Virus record (IMG/VR): IMGVR_UViG_3300030104_000853
Coordinates: 12,871-37,101 of that record
DNA: 24,231 bases
Direction: 5' to 3' (one strand)
Source: a virus
Below, piece by piece: positions 14,358 to 21,078 of the stretch (the first letter of the stretch is position 1; each line of letters starts with the position of its first letter). The position numbers were made by a program, and so were the translations under genes. The notes beneath the pieces are model-generated. The model saw only the letters and a program-made list of their open reading frames with translations, was not told the origin of the DNA and made no database searches.

Positions 14358-14538
14358 ATGGATGGATGAGATCAATAAGATCTTAGATGATTACTATGAT
14401 GCTAAGATAGATAAAGATAAAACAATTAGCAAGATCACATCATTGAATGCTGACTATCAAGATCAGTTTAAATTATGGGAACAATCTGTAACTGATGAGA
14501 TGAATGAGTCAGAGAATAAAGAGCCAGTCTATGAATGA
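14347..14538 (+). CDS. Unknown acidic helical protein (63 aa)
   Basis: The protein begins MPNEWMDEINKILDDYYDAK and is strongly acidic and helical, a possible DNA mimic or adaptor by charge only. It overlaps the zinc-ribbon gene by 11 bases and has GAGAGGAATTAAACA before the start. The function is unknown. Confidence 0.6.
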   Translation: MPNEWMDEINKILDDYYDAKIDKDKTISKITSLNADYQDQFKLWEQSVTDEMNESENKEPVYE

Positions 14539-14749
14539 TCAAGATGCTTATGACTTAGCTGAACAATTAATAGATGAGTCTATCTTTAGAGTATCAAAAG
14601 GATCTAATCAAGCAGAAGAAATAGATATGCTAATGAAAGAATCAGTTGTTCAAATTAATTTCGAGAAGGAAGAACTTGAAATTATATTCAAGTTCGAATT
14701 ACAAGATCATAGAATGTATACTAATATAAAAACTAGAAAGATACACTAA
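14531..14749 (+). CDS. Unknown acidic protein (72 aa)
   Basis: I chose ATG 14531, which overlaps the upstream stop by 8 bases; an ATG at 14504 is in frame but has no ribosome site and a larger overlap. The protein begins MNDQDAYDLAEQLIDESIFR and has a strand-like end (QINFEKEELEIIFKFELQDH). It is acidic overall. No family is recognised. Confidence 0.6.
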   Translation: MNDQDAYDLAEQLIDESIFRVSKGSNQAEEIDMLMKESVVQINFEKEELEIIFKFELQDHRMYTNIKTRKIH

Positions 14750-15015
14750 TGGATGATGAAACAGAAAGATTATGGATGCAAGAAATTAAATGGCGAGATC
14801 AAGAAGTCAAAAGATTAAAAGATCAGTTGTTTGAAACAAGAAAGAAAATTGTAGATGCATCAACACCAACAGATTACACAGGTACATTTTTCATAGGAGC
14901 ATTTGTAATGTTAATTATGTGGTTACCTGTATGGGGTTATGGTCGTAACTCCTGGCAACAAATACTGTATTGGATAAATAATCTAATATGGTCTAACAAA
15001 GAATGGTGGTACTAA
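14749..15015 (+). CDS. Coiled-coil membrane protein (88 aa)
   Basis: Residues 1-38 form a charged coiled coil (WRDQEVKRLKDQLFETRKKI). Residues about 45-62 (TFFIGAFVMLIMWLPVWGYG) form one membrane segment, followed by a Trp-rich tail ending EWWY. The likely location is the inner membrane with the coil in the cytoplasm. The function is unknown; the gene sits in the early cluster, not the lysis cassette. Confidence 0.65.
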   Translation: MDDETERLWMQEIKWRDQEVKRLKDQLFETRKKIVDASTPTDYTGTFFIGAFVMLIMWLPVWGYGRNSWQQILYWINNLIWSNKEWWY

Positions 15016-15263
15016 TGAATGACATAATAAAAAAAATAACAGAAATAATATCAGCTATACATGATAGACAATATCAACACAGTACAGAGATATTAAAAGC
15101 TAGGTATGAAGTATTAGAATTGATAAAAGTATTACAAGATTCTGGTATAATTACAGTAGATGATATCAATAGAGTTTACAAGAAAGGAGAAGAGTATGAA
15201 CAATCCAGCAATGAATCCAGAGGATCATCAGGAGATATACATCAAAGCGTATCCAAAAGTTAA
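15015..15263 (+). CDS. Unknown small helical protein (82 aa)
   Basis: ATG 15015 overlaps the upstream TAA (TAATG) and has GGTGG five bases before it; an ATG at 15003 is less likely because it lies inside the upstream gene without a ribosome site. The protein has helices (KKITEIISAIHDRQYQHSTE, RYEVLELIKVLQDSGI) and a polar Ser/Glu-rich tail. The function is unknown. Confidence 0.6.
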   Translation: MNDIIKKITEIISAIHDRQYQHSTEILKARYEVLELIKVLQDSGIITVDDINRVYKKGEEYEQSSNESRGSSGDIHQSVSKS

Positions 15264-15444
15264 ATGGTTAAACCAAGATGGTAAGTATGTACCTGATGGT
15301 ATTGAAGGTTATGTACCTATACAGGTAACTAATAGCTTGATGATTGAGATCAATAAATTAATTGATTATGAATCAGCACAAGCATTGGTTGATAATCCAA
15401 GAGTTGCGTTTAGTGTAGTAGCTAAACCATCTTATATAAAATAG
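15196..15444 (+). CDS. Unknown small protein (82 aa)
   Basis: ATG 15196 has a strong AAAGGAGAAGAGT ribosome site within the end of the upstream gene, so I prefer it to the in-frame ATG at 15160. The protein includes PKVKWLNQDGKYVPDGIEGY and a SLMIEINKLIDYESAQALVD helix. It overlaps the previous gene by 68 bases in another frame. It is the last gene before a structured 220-base gap. No family is recognised. Confidence 0.6.
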   Translation: MNNPAMNPEDHQEIYIKAYPKVKWLNQDGKYVPDGIEGYVPIQVTNSLMIEINKLIDYESAQALVDNPRVAFSVVAKPSYIK

Positions 15445-15497
15445 ATTCCGTTAGAGGAATGGGTGGTAGGTTTTCCCTTCATTATTTTCCTACCGCC
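15445..15497 (+). terminator. Two stacked hairpins after the 82-aa gene
   Basis: ATTCC/GGAAT (15445-15460) is directly followed by GGTGGTAGG (15462-15470) pairing with CCTACCGCC (15489-15497, one G-U pair) and then TTTAAATATTT. The short T-run allows a terminator reading, but the GGTAGG/CCTACC core shared with the 12986 hairpin hints at a common processing or stability element. Confidence 0.5.
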
Positions 15498-15541
15498 TTT
15501 AAATATTTGAGTAAGTAGCCTAACTGTTGCAATAGTACTAG

Positions 15542-15641
15542 TTGAGCTAACAAGCTTACCGCTGCTCAATAGGTAGAGAGAGATAAGTGTAAGGATTCAA
15601 AATCTAGAATAAAAATGTACACCTCTAGTGTTTCTCTCTAC
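15542..15641 (+). ncRNA. Structured gene-free segment, possible small RNA or leader
   Basis: TTGAGC/GCTCAA (15542-15547 with 15564-15569) is followed by a 69-base nested fold: outer arms GTAGAGAGA (15573) and TCTCTCTAC (15633), middle arms GTGTA (15587) and TACAC (15618), and an inner GATT-CAA-AATC. I tested it for a tRNA cloverleaf and it fails (no proper D or T arm on either strand). It could be a leader of the 15667 gene or a small RNA. The rest of the gap (15498-15541) shows nothing recognisable. Confidence 0.45.
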
Positions 15642-15666
15642 TGCTACATTAGAAAGGTTCTAAACT

Positions 15667-15855
15667 ATGAGTTTTAAATTAGATCAGTTCATGGATTACA
15701 TGGCGCAAGTAAAAGATAAAGATTGGTTGGATGAACATCTAATCATTGATGGCGTTGATAATGAAACAGCTAAACATATCAAGGATGAAGTCAGAAAGAG
15801 ATTGAAAGATGAACGATTACCAAGAACAGAAAGCAATGAGAAACGGAACTTATAA
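15667..15855 (+). CDS. Unknown small protein (62 aa)
   Basis: The protein begins MSFKLDQFMDYMAQVKDKDW and has an acidic first half and a basic end (EVRKRLKDERLPRTESNEKR). It is preceded by an AGAAAGG ribosome site and by the structured gap. The function is unknown. Confidence 0.65.
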   Translation: MSFKLDQFMDYMAQVKDKDWLDEHLIIDGVDNETAKHIKDEVRKRLKDERLPRTESNEKRNL

Positions 15856-16054
15856 AGCATTCTATGTAAGCAACGAACAGCGTGTAGAAGTAGATAATAT
15901 ATTAAAAGAATGCCAGGAACTAACACTACAACAAATCAATGAGTTATATCCTGCTACAAAAAAAGTAATAATTAATATTACTGAAAAAGATATAATGATA
16001 CTTGCTTTGAAAAGATATCTTCAACACTTAAAAGAAAGGAAAAGCAATGGCTAA
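15836..16054 (+). CDS. Unknown small helical protein (72 aa)
   Basis: ATG 15836 is preferred (ACAGAAAGCA before it, 20-base overlap); an ATG at 15809 is in frame and would add nine residues. The protein begins MRNGTYKAFYVSNEQRVEVD and has a helix-turn-helix-like LTLQQINELYPATKKVIINI segment. No family is recognised. Confidence 0.6.
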   Translation: MRNGTYKAFYVSNEQRVEVDNILKECQELTLQQINELYPATKKVIINITEKDIMILALKRYLQHLKERKSNG

Positions 16055-16562
16055 AATGAGTGAAAGACAACGAGAGTATTTCTTACAAAGAGTTAATGAT
16101 GAGATATACAATCACAAGAGATCATTAGAATTAAAAGAATCTAATGCTAAAGAAAAAATGATTAAGAAACTATATCCTAAATATGTAGAAGAAGTAGGTC
16201 TTAAGAAAGAACTAGCAGAGTTACAATCATTAGAAAATAAATACAATAAACTTCTTAGTCACATGGGAAGTACAATAACTAGAATGCTTGAAGTTGAAGG
16301 TATGTATTCTGATTACAATAGAAATTATAATGAGATAGTATCTAATCTAACTAAGTTAGCTAAGGCAACACTTGATCGTGAGTTTATTAAATCATCTGAA
16401 GGTAAGGCTTTGTTGCAATTAGATCAAGCACATCAACGAGCTAAAGATATTATATGGTCAGCAGGTTCTGATTCTAATATCATGCAAGTAGTAGGTAATG
16501 TATTAAGTAAAGAAGCTGGTATCAGTCTTGATTACAATCCATTACAGATAGAAAGTAAATAA
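16047..16562 (+). CDS. Unknown coiled-coil protein (171 aa)
   Basis: The protein is nearly all helix and highly charged (MSERQREYFLQRVNDEIYNH, KELAELQSLENKYNKLLSHM), with a long coiled coil across about 15-110 and a folded-looking C-terminus. The ribosome site is AAAGGAAAAGCA. It is the last gene of the first rightward cluster. There is no membrane segment or catalytic motif. Confidence 0.7.
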   Translation: MAKMSERQREYFLQRVNDEIYNHKRSLELKESNAKEKMIKKLYPKYVEEVGLKKELAELQSLENKYNKLLSHMGSTITRMLEVEGMYSDYNRNYNEIVSNLTKLAKATLDREFIKSSEGKALLQLDQAHQRAKDIIWSAGSDSNIMQVVGNVLSKEAGISLDYNPLQIESK

Positions 16563-16787
16563 ATATTTGGTATCAGGATAGGCTATACCTAGATCTTAAA
16601 TGATCGAACCTGAGAAGCCTGAGTAAATTTATTCCAGGTACAGGTATAGATGAGAACAAAGCCAATAGAGAGAGTATGGGAGTCGACAATAAACCAAGAT
16701 CTGCTTTACTCTCTCGTTAAAATATTCTCAAGAGAACAGAGAGCCGAAGTCGTATCAGGCTCGCTACCTGGTGGCGTTAGGCTCTCG
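16563..16787. repeat. Convergent gap with several long inverted repeats
   Basis: This 225-base gap separates converging genes. It contains GGTAT/ATACC (16569/16585), a direct repeat CCTGAG-AAG-CCTGAG, GAGAGAGTA/TACTCTCTC (16668-16676 with 16707-16715, 9 bp), and GAGAGCC/GGCTCTC (16739-16745 with 16780-16786), the last ending beside the stop of the zincin gene. None has a T-run on either strand. They may stop colliding transcription or be processed. I see no gene here. Confidence 0.6.
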
Positions 16788-17147
16788 CTATAATTTTTCT
16801 TTGAAGTAATCAAGCAACCATTTATTCTCACGGAAGATACCGATCCAATAGTTGCTGAAGTTGTTGACGATTCTTTCTTCAACATCATCTTTATCTAATG
16901 CACCGCCTTCATTAGTCTCACAGGTAAGCCAGGCTATAGAGTGCATGAGTTCGTGGAATACTGTATTGGCCTCATCAATATCTGATAGACCTGCTTGTAT
17001 TTGAATAAGGTTTTTGCGTTTAAGATAGTGTCCGTAACAATCTGTAAGATTATCTTCACCAAAATCTGGTGATCCTAGTTCAATCTTTATATCGGTACAA
17101 TGTACTTTGATAGACTTATCGTTAATGGATTGTTTGGTCTTTGGCAT
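16788..17147 (-). CDS. Zincin-like metalloprotease (HExxH), ImmA-type candidate
   Basis: The 119-aa protein has HELMH at residues 65-69, within VFHELMHSIAW, the zinc site and catalytic Glu of gluzincin-like proteases. A downstream helix with DVEERIVNNFSNYW could supply the third ligand (Glu90 or Glu91). The N-terminal half is strand-rich with YGHYLKRKNLIQIQAGL, typical of small phage and prophage zincins. ImmA/IrrE proteases with this layout cleave repressors, but family membership is not certain and no substrate is known. It is the last gene of the inverted island and overlaps the 81-aa gene by 26 bases. Confidence 0.75.
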   Translation of the reverse strand: MPKTKQSINDKSIKVHCTDIKIELGSPDFGEDNLTDCYGHYLKRKNLIQIQAGLSDIDEANTVFHELMHSIAWLTCETNEGGALDKDDVEERIVNNFSNYWIGIFRENKWLLDYFKEKL

Positions 17148-17367
17148 AATGTGTATGAAACTGATCCTCTAGATTCTCAATATACTCTTGCATATCTTCT
17201 TCTTCGCATACGATCTCAAGATAGATCTTAGCAGATATAAGTTTCCCTATAGCATTAGCAACTTTGTAAGGGCAATCAAGGCTTTCTTGAATACCACTAA
17301 CTAGTCTCTCCATATCAAGATCTTTGAGATACTTATCTGATTTAGAAAGTTGTTTGTTATCAGACAT
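17122..17367 (-). CDS. Unknown protein between HNH and zincin genes (81 aa)
   Basis: The protein begins MSDNKQLSKSDKYLKDLDME, is helical and strongly acidic in its C-terminal half (EIVCEEEDMQEYIENLEDQF), with two Cys. It overlaps the zincin start. It might be the partner or substrate of the protease, an inference from position only. The ribosome site AGAGGTGTATCTAA is weak. Confidence 0.65.
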   Translation of the reverse strand: MSDNKQLSKSDKYLKDLDMERLVSGIQESLDCPYKVANAIGKLISAKIYLEIVCEEEDMQEYIENLEDQFHTHYAKDQTIH

Positions 17368-17415
17368 TTAGATACACCTCTGGTTATTCTAATTAGATTA
17401 GTAGGTTATGGTAAA

Positions 17416-17685
17416 TCATAAGTCAAGAGATATCTTGTATAAGATAGCTGCATAGATACCTGGTTCAAGGTTACGTTCTCTCCAGAATCTACGCTCTCCG
17501 TAATGATGTAGTTTGTGATGACACATAGGACATAAAGGTACAGTCCAGCAATCATCAGACTTCATAGACATACCATTAGGTTTGATATGAGTAAGATGGT
17601 GCGCGCAGATATCTATATCAGTCTTGCAATAACAGCAAGGATACTGCCTGACATTCTTTAAATGTTTAGCGTTTCTTATTGCCAC
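17416..17685 (-). CDS. HNH endonuclease (DUF968-like)
   Basis: The protein (89 aa from GTG 17685) has NAKHLKNVRQYPCCYC at the start, with zinc ligands Cys17/Cys20 and Cys52/Cys55. The catalytic His pair in CAHHLTHIKP lies near 29, and a second metal segment LCPMCHHKLHHYGERRFW follows. The order matches small phage HNH nucleases (DUF968-like) that nick or cut DNA. I chose GTG 17685 because the longer ATG at 17733 would overlap the upstream gene by 68 bases; the exact start is uncertain. In phages such genes can be homing nucleases or act in recombination or packaging. Confidence 0.8.
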   Translation of the reverse strand: MAIRNAKHLKNVRQYPCCYCKTDIDICAHHLTHIKPNGMSMKSDDCWTVPLCPMCHHKLHHYGERRFWRERNLEPGIYAAILYKISLDL

Positions 17686-18151
17686 GAATAGTATTACCTT
17701 TATCTTTAAGTCCGTAGAAGATAGAAGTTTCATCTAAAGCTTCTCGGAATCTGTGACCTCCATACGCTTTAGGAAACTTATAAGCTAAGTTCATCTGACG
17801 AATACTGTGGCCAAAACCACACACATATTCTAATAGATCATAAGACTTCTGTCCTATGACACCATGTAAACGATTTAGTTCATCCATGGCATCAAGCTTG
17901 TGATCTCCAATGGAAGTGTTCAATGAGTTGTCTACTCGTACACCTATCTCTGGTTTAGATATAAGTTGGGAGGTTTCCCATTTACGTCTAAAGATAGAGC
18001 CAGCTGTATATTGTAGAGCATCAATCTGTCTACGGTAATACATGGTTTCAATAGTAGATTCTCTAATGTTACGAATACTAGCAGGTTTATCTTTGTTAGG
18101 TTGATAAATTAATAGTTCTCTATTGTAAGAGATTATGGTATCATCAGACAT
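17666..18151 (-). CDS. DUF6456-like protein, possible DNA-binding regulator (161 aa)
   Basis: Residues about 40-70 (IDALQYTAGSIFRRKWETSQ) and 95-155 (MDELNRLHGVIGQKSYDLLE, then CGFGHSIRQMNLAYKFPKAY and a HRFREALDETSIFYGL end) follow the pattern of DUF6456, a family mainly of alphaproteobacteria and their phages, thought to have a helix-turn-helix-like end. It is the first gene of the inverted island, with its start only 34 bases from the divergent exonuclease. No Shine-Dalgarno site precedes ATG 18151 (TTGTTTTTAT), so leaderless translation or a later start is possible. Confidence 0.65.
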   Translation of the reverse strand: MSDDTIISYNRELLIYQPNKDKPASIRNIRESTIETMYYRRQIDALQYTAGSIFRRKWETSQLISKPEIGVRVDNSLNTSIGDHKLDAMDELNRLHGVIGQKSYDLLEYVCGFGHSIRQMNLAYKFPKAYGGHRFREALDETSIFYGLKDKGNTIRGNKKR

Positions 18152-18185
18152 ATAAAAACAATAAGTGATTTGAGAAAGGATTGCA

Positions 18186-18914
18186 ATGAAGATTAATGAT
18201 TATAGACATAGTGCCAGTAAAGGTAATGATTGGTACAATAATCCATCACAATGGATCTATCGACATCTACTAGGTAATAGATCTGAGACTACACCTCGTA
18301 TGGGTATGGGTAACTCAGCAGAATTTGGTTGTGCAATTAGTTTATTCTATAATAGATCAGATGCTCAAGTAGTTGAACACTCTACAAATCATATGGTTAA
18401 TCAATTTAATGGTGAATGGTTTGATGAGACAGATAAGGTTGGCAGCATATCCGTTAACTTAGCCAACGCAATCAAAGAACATTTCCCTGATGCTGGTATA
18501 CCACATTTATTTCAGAGTTATAAACGCCATACACTAAGCAGTTTAGAGTATCCTATTACTACAGTAACAGATTTTGAATATGAGAATATGATAGTAGATA
18601 CCAAGGCTACATTAGCAGTACCAAGTAAACCAAGAGAAGATCATGTTAGGCAACAATCATTGTACTCAGTTCTATTGGGTAAGCCTGCAACACTAGTCTA
18701 TGCCTCACATAAAAAGTCAGCAGTATTTGAATTAGATGAAAAAACTATTAACACAAATTATGAAACTATGGTAAATTCGTTTGAGTCTTTGGAGACCTTT
18801 ATGCGTAATGTACCTAACACAGAAACATTTAAACAAATGATACCATTGAATACAGATGGATTCAAATGGAGTGAAGAGGATCGTGAAAATGCGAAAACGC
18901 TTTGGAACAACTAA
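18186..18914 (+). CDS. PD-(D/E)XK exonuclease (Cas4/RecB/YqaJ-like)
   Basis: The 242-aa protein has the nuclease core in order: GMGNSAEFGCAI helix near 40-50, VTDF with Asp129, IVDTK with Asp138 and Lys140, and HVRQQSLYSVLLG with Gln156 and Tyr160. This is the D-x(n)-DxK-QxxxY pattern of phage recombination exonucleases. It probably degrades or resects DNA for recombination, replication or host DNA breakdown. An SSB-like protein follows, the usual partner. The ribosome site is GAGAAAGGATTGCA. Confidence 0.85.
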   Translation: MKINDYRHSASKGNDWYNNPSQWIYRHLLGNRSETTPRMGMGNSAEFGCAISLFYNRSDAQVVEHSTNHMVNQFNGEWFDETDKVGSISVNLANAIKEHFPDAGIPHLFQSYKRHTLSSLEYPITTVTDFEYENMIVDTKATLAVPSKPREDHVRQQSLYSVLLGKPATLVYASHKKSAVFELDEKTINTNYETMVNSFESLETFMRNVPNTETFKQMIPLNTDGFKWSEEDRENAKTLWNN

Positions 18915-18960
18915 TGGTGCTACAAAGATAGGATTAACTAACATAGCAAGGAGAATACAA

Positions 18961-19488
18961 ATGGAACTAAATAAATCAGTAGGTACAGTGGATTATATAT
19001 CTGCACCTAAACCAGGTAAGGATCAATGGTTCATGCCTGTTGTACTAAATCAAAGTGGAACCAAGATAAAGTTCTACTGTAAGTTTGATCCACAAGTATC
19101 AGTGGGTGATCAAGTCATGGTACATTATGGACAAGAACGAAATGGAAATGCTACTGCATTCAAAGTAGAAAGACCTGATAAAGATGTGAACGAAACAGAA
19201 ACATCAAGCGGTGGAGCGAAAGCGACACCGAATAGTTCTAAGGCTTTACCACAAGATATGATAGCAGTAGGATTGGCTGGTCGAATAACTGAAGTACTTA
19301 TGACGTTACATCATGAGAAAGGTATCCAACTAAAAGATCCAGCAGGTGAAGTAGCTAAATGGATTACAATAGGTCAACAAGGATACAACAAAGCAACTAC
19401 TAATGTAGTAGATGAAATCAAAGATGCATTCCCTGGTGCAACTGTAGAGAATGCTGATGATGATATTGATGACGAAGTACCATTCTAG
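18961..19488 (+). CDS. Single-stranded DNA-binding-like protein
   Basis: The 175-aa protein starts at ATG 18961 (AAGGAGAATACAA before it); an open frame from 18856 overlaps the exonuclease and is not needed. The N-terminal 75 residues are strand-rich with an OB-fold-like run (DQWFMPVVLNQSGTKIKFYC, VSVGDQVMVHYGQE). A Ser/Gly-rich linker and a helical region follow, and the end is DDDIDDEVPF, the acidic tail with terminal Phe typical of SSB proteins that recruit partners. It would protect ssDNA in recombination or replication. Sequence-level SSB identity is not certain. Confidence 0.75.
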   Translation: MELNKSVGTVDYISAPKPGKDQWFMPVVLNQSGTKIKFYCKFDPQVSVGDQVMVHYGQERNGNATAFKVERPDKDVNETETSSGGAKATPNSSKALPQDMIAVGLAGRITEVLMTLHHEKGIQLKDPAGEVAKWITIGQQGYNKATTNVVDEIKDAFPGATVENADDDIDDEVPF

Positions 19489-19499
19489 AAAGGAGTAAC

Positions 19500-19823
19500 A
19501 TGACAATCATTACAAGAGAAGGTATGGAGAAAGCTCTCCAACAAAACTATGATAACGAAGATACTGAAGCAGAACATGTAGCTCAAGCTAGTTATGTTAA
19601 GGAGTATCTAAGAACTGTATTGGCTGAACAAGTATTCAAAGCTCCAGCTGATTTATCAGGTGCAATGAAAGAACATTGGGCCAGACAAAGTGATGAATAC
19701 AAACAACATCTATTAGCTATGAAAGAATCTATAAGACTCAAAGAGAAAGATAACTTCCGTAGAAAAGATAATGATATGTATTGTTCTCAGTTTCAATCAC
19801 TAACTAAAGCTGGTGCTATATGA
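19500..19823 (+). CDS. Unknown helical protein (107 aa)
   Basis: The protein begins MTIITREGMEKALQQNYDNE and is almost all helix, acidic, with EHWARQSDEYKQHLLAMKES in the middle. It follows the SSB gene by 11 bases with AAAGGAGTAAC as a very good ribosome site. It overlaps the next gene as ATGA. No family is recognised; replication-accessory function is a guess from position. Confidence 0.7.
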   Translation: MTIITREGMEKALQQNYDNEDTEAEHVAQASYVKEYLRTVLAEQVFKAPADLSGAMKEHWARQSDEYKQHLLAMKESIRLKEKDNFRRKDNDMYCSQFQSLTKAGAI

Positions 19824-20005
19824 CAGATCCTTTAGTTGATAAGGTATGCGAGAAGATGAAACAAAGAGCAGCCGAAGGTATTCTTAAATATGGTGATACA
19901 ATGCGTACTGCTAATAAACCTTTTTTACAATGGATCGAAGATGCACAAGAAGAAGCAATGGACTTCATTGTATATCTAGAAAAGATTAAGGAAGGAATAG
20001 AATGA
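19820..20005 (+). CDS. Small MazG-like motif protein (61 aa)
   Basis: The protein has GILKYGDTMRTAN, then WIEDAQEEAMDFIVYLEKI. The 'KYG ... W..hAQEEamD...YLe' pattern is common in short phage proteins that resemble the helical metal-binding core of MazG-type nucleotide pyrophosphohydrolases (EExxD). At 61 aa it is much shorter than a full enzyme, so activity is doubtful. It overlaps the upstream gene as ATGA. Confidence 0.6.
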   Translation: MTDPLVDKVCEKMKQRAAEGILKYGDTMRTANKPFLQWIEDAQEEAMDFIVYLEKIKEGIE

Positions 20006-20008
20006 TCT

Positions 20009-20287
20009 ATGATACCAGAACAAAATTTATGGGTAGCTGTAATTGCAGCAGCAATACAAGAAGCATTAAAGAATGTTACTCGTAAAGATAGTAATGGTGA
20101 AATTAAAAAACATATAGATCACACACACATCCTAAATGCTAGAGAATGGTTATCAAGTAATAGTGATGACTTTAAGTTAACTTGTCATCTTGCTGGTTTA
20201 GAACCAGAATATGTACAACGCAAATGGTTTAAGATACAAAAAGGAATGTTAAATCCTAAGAGTTACTTTACAGATAGAACTTACTAA
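20009..20287 (+). CDS. Conserved phage protein of unknown function (92 aa)
   Basis: The C-terminal two thirds contain AREWLSSNSDDFKLTCHLAG and LEPEYVQRKW, a pattern I recognise from small phage and prophage proteins of alphaproteobacteria (WL-x(n)-F-x(2)-(T/V)C-x-LAGL(D/E)P-x-(Y/A)V). The function is unknown. It is the last rightward gene; its stop codon overlaps the stop of the converging gene by 4 bases with no terminator between. Confidence 0.7.
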   Translation: MIPEQNLWVAVIAAAIQEALKNVTRKDSNGEIKKHIDHTHILNAREWLSSNSDDFKLTCHLAGLEPEYVQRKWFKIQKGMLNPKSYFTDRTY

Positions 20288-20502
20288 TCAATTATTTTAA
20301 GGATTCTTTTTCTGTCGCCCATGTCGATTTCAATTTCCGCTGTAACTTGTTTACATTGGATTGAGACACCAGCTTGATCCTCACCAATCTGTCTTGTAAC
20401 AATGCGTTTCTGTTCCAGGCAGTCAGCCATACCGCTTGTAGGCACATACTCTATAACCTTTCCGTTGCTTATCATTAATATTGCAAACACTACTTCAATC
20501 AT
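20284..20502 (-). CDS. Small exported or lipoprotein-like protein at the end of the lysis cassette (72 aa)
   Basis: The N-terminus MIEVVFAILMISNGKVIEYV is a short hydrophobic segment, and the rest contains two Cys (DCLEQ, IQCKQ) and an acidic-basic end IEIDMGDRKRILKIID. The sequence resembles small late proteins of marine phages. It may be a spanin-type outer component, but no lipobox is visible. It overlaps the upstream gene by ATGA. Confidence 0.55.
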   Translation of the reverse strand: MIEVVFAILMISNGKVIEYVPTSGMADCLEQKRIVTRQIGEDQAGVSIQCKQVTAEIEIDMGDRKRILKIID

Positions 20503-20851
20503 GTCCGTTCCTTAATTTGTCTGTTATAGTTTCAAGATCTATTACTCTTTCTTCTAAGAACTGAGAGTGCATATCTACCTTATCAATCATAGGTAGTTTA
20601 TCTTCTACATCTGTTTTAAGTTTGTCATGTTCTTTAGTTAAGAACTCTAATAACATAAACTGTTCTTGATCTATTGGAGTTTGCTCGGCAGCTTTCAGTA
20701 AGTCAGCTTGCATTAGCTTTAGTTCTGTTTCTATAATATTAAGTCGCTCAATGACTCCAAACCCGAACCAAGCACCCACAACAACAGCCCCAATAATGCT
20801 AATAAGATTACGAGCTGGCATTGAGATGGAGGTGTTTTCACTTACTTTCAT
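20495..20851 (-). CDS. Membrane coiled-coil protein, possible spanin (118 aa)
   Basis: Residues about 14-32 (LISIIGAVVVGAWFGFGVIE) form an N-terminal membrane anchor. The rest is a coiled coil (ETELKLMQADLLKAAEQ, EERVIDLETITDKLRNG). That layout, together with the neighbouring holin and lysozyme, fits an inner-membrane spanin-like component. This is inferred from topology and location; no sequence family is certain. Confidence 0.6.
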   Translation of the reverse strand: MKVSENTSISMPARNLISIIGAVVVGAWFGFGVIERLNIIETELKLMQADLLKAAEQTPIDQEQFMLLEFLTKEHDKLKTDVEDKLPMIDKVDMHSQFLEERVIDLETITDKLRNGHD

Positions 20852-21078
20852 ACCTCATCCAACTGTACAAATTTACCTTCACAAAAATATTCAAATGATT
20901 GCATATTCATTCCATCTATGTTTCTAAACTTTTCTAATAAACTATCTACCAGGATTACTTTATTATCAAAAAGATATTGTTGACATGCATCCTCAGATAT
21001 AAATTCCATATCTTGGAGATGAGTGTTTCTAGTTTGTTCTCCCTCATACCACATCATTACTGTAAGAACCCAAATCAT
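20848..21078 (-). CDS. Small late protein with hydrophobic N-terminus (76 aa)
   Basis: The protein begins MIWVLTVMMWYEGEQTRNTH, a short hydrophobic leader, then contains EFISEDACQQYLFDNKVI and a FCEGKF segment, giving two Cys. ATGA overlaps on both sides place it firmly in the lysis operon. It may be exported. The function is unknown. Confidence 0.6.
   Translation of the reverse strand: MIWVLTVMMWYEGEQTRNTHLQDMEFISEDACQQYLFDNKVILVDSLLEKFRNIDGMNMQSFEYFCEGKFVQLDEV

Noticed and set aside
15573-15641. Possible tRNA (69-base fold with 7-bp closing stem)
   Set aside because: Neither strand gives a valid D arm, anticodon arm with 7-base loop and TTC-type T arm.
17686-17733. ATG 17733 start for the HNH gene
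   Set aside because: It would overlap the upstream gene by 68 bases with no ribosome site, and family similarity begins after residue 17.
18856-18960. Longer start for the SSB-like gene at 18856
   Set aside because: It overlaps the exonuclease by 59 bases and lacks a ribosome site; ATG 18961 has a strong one.
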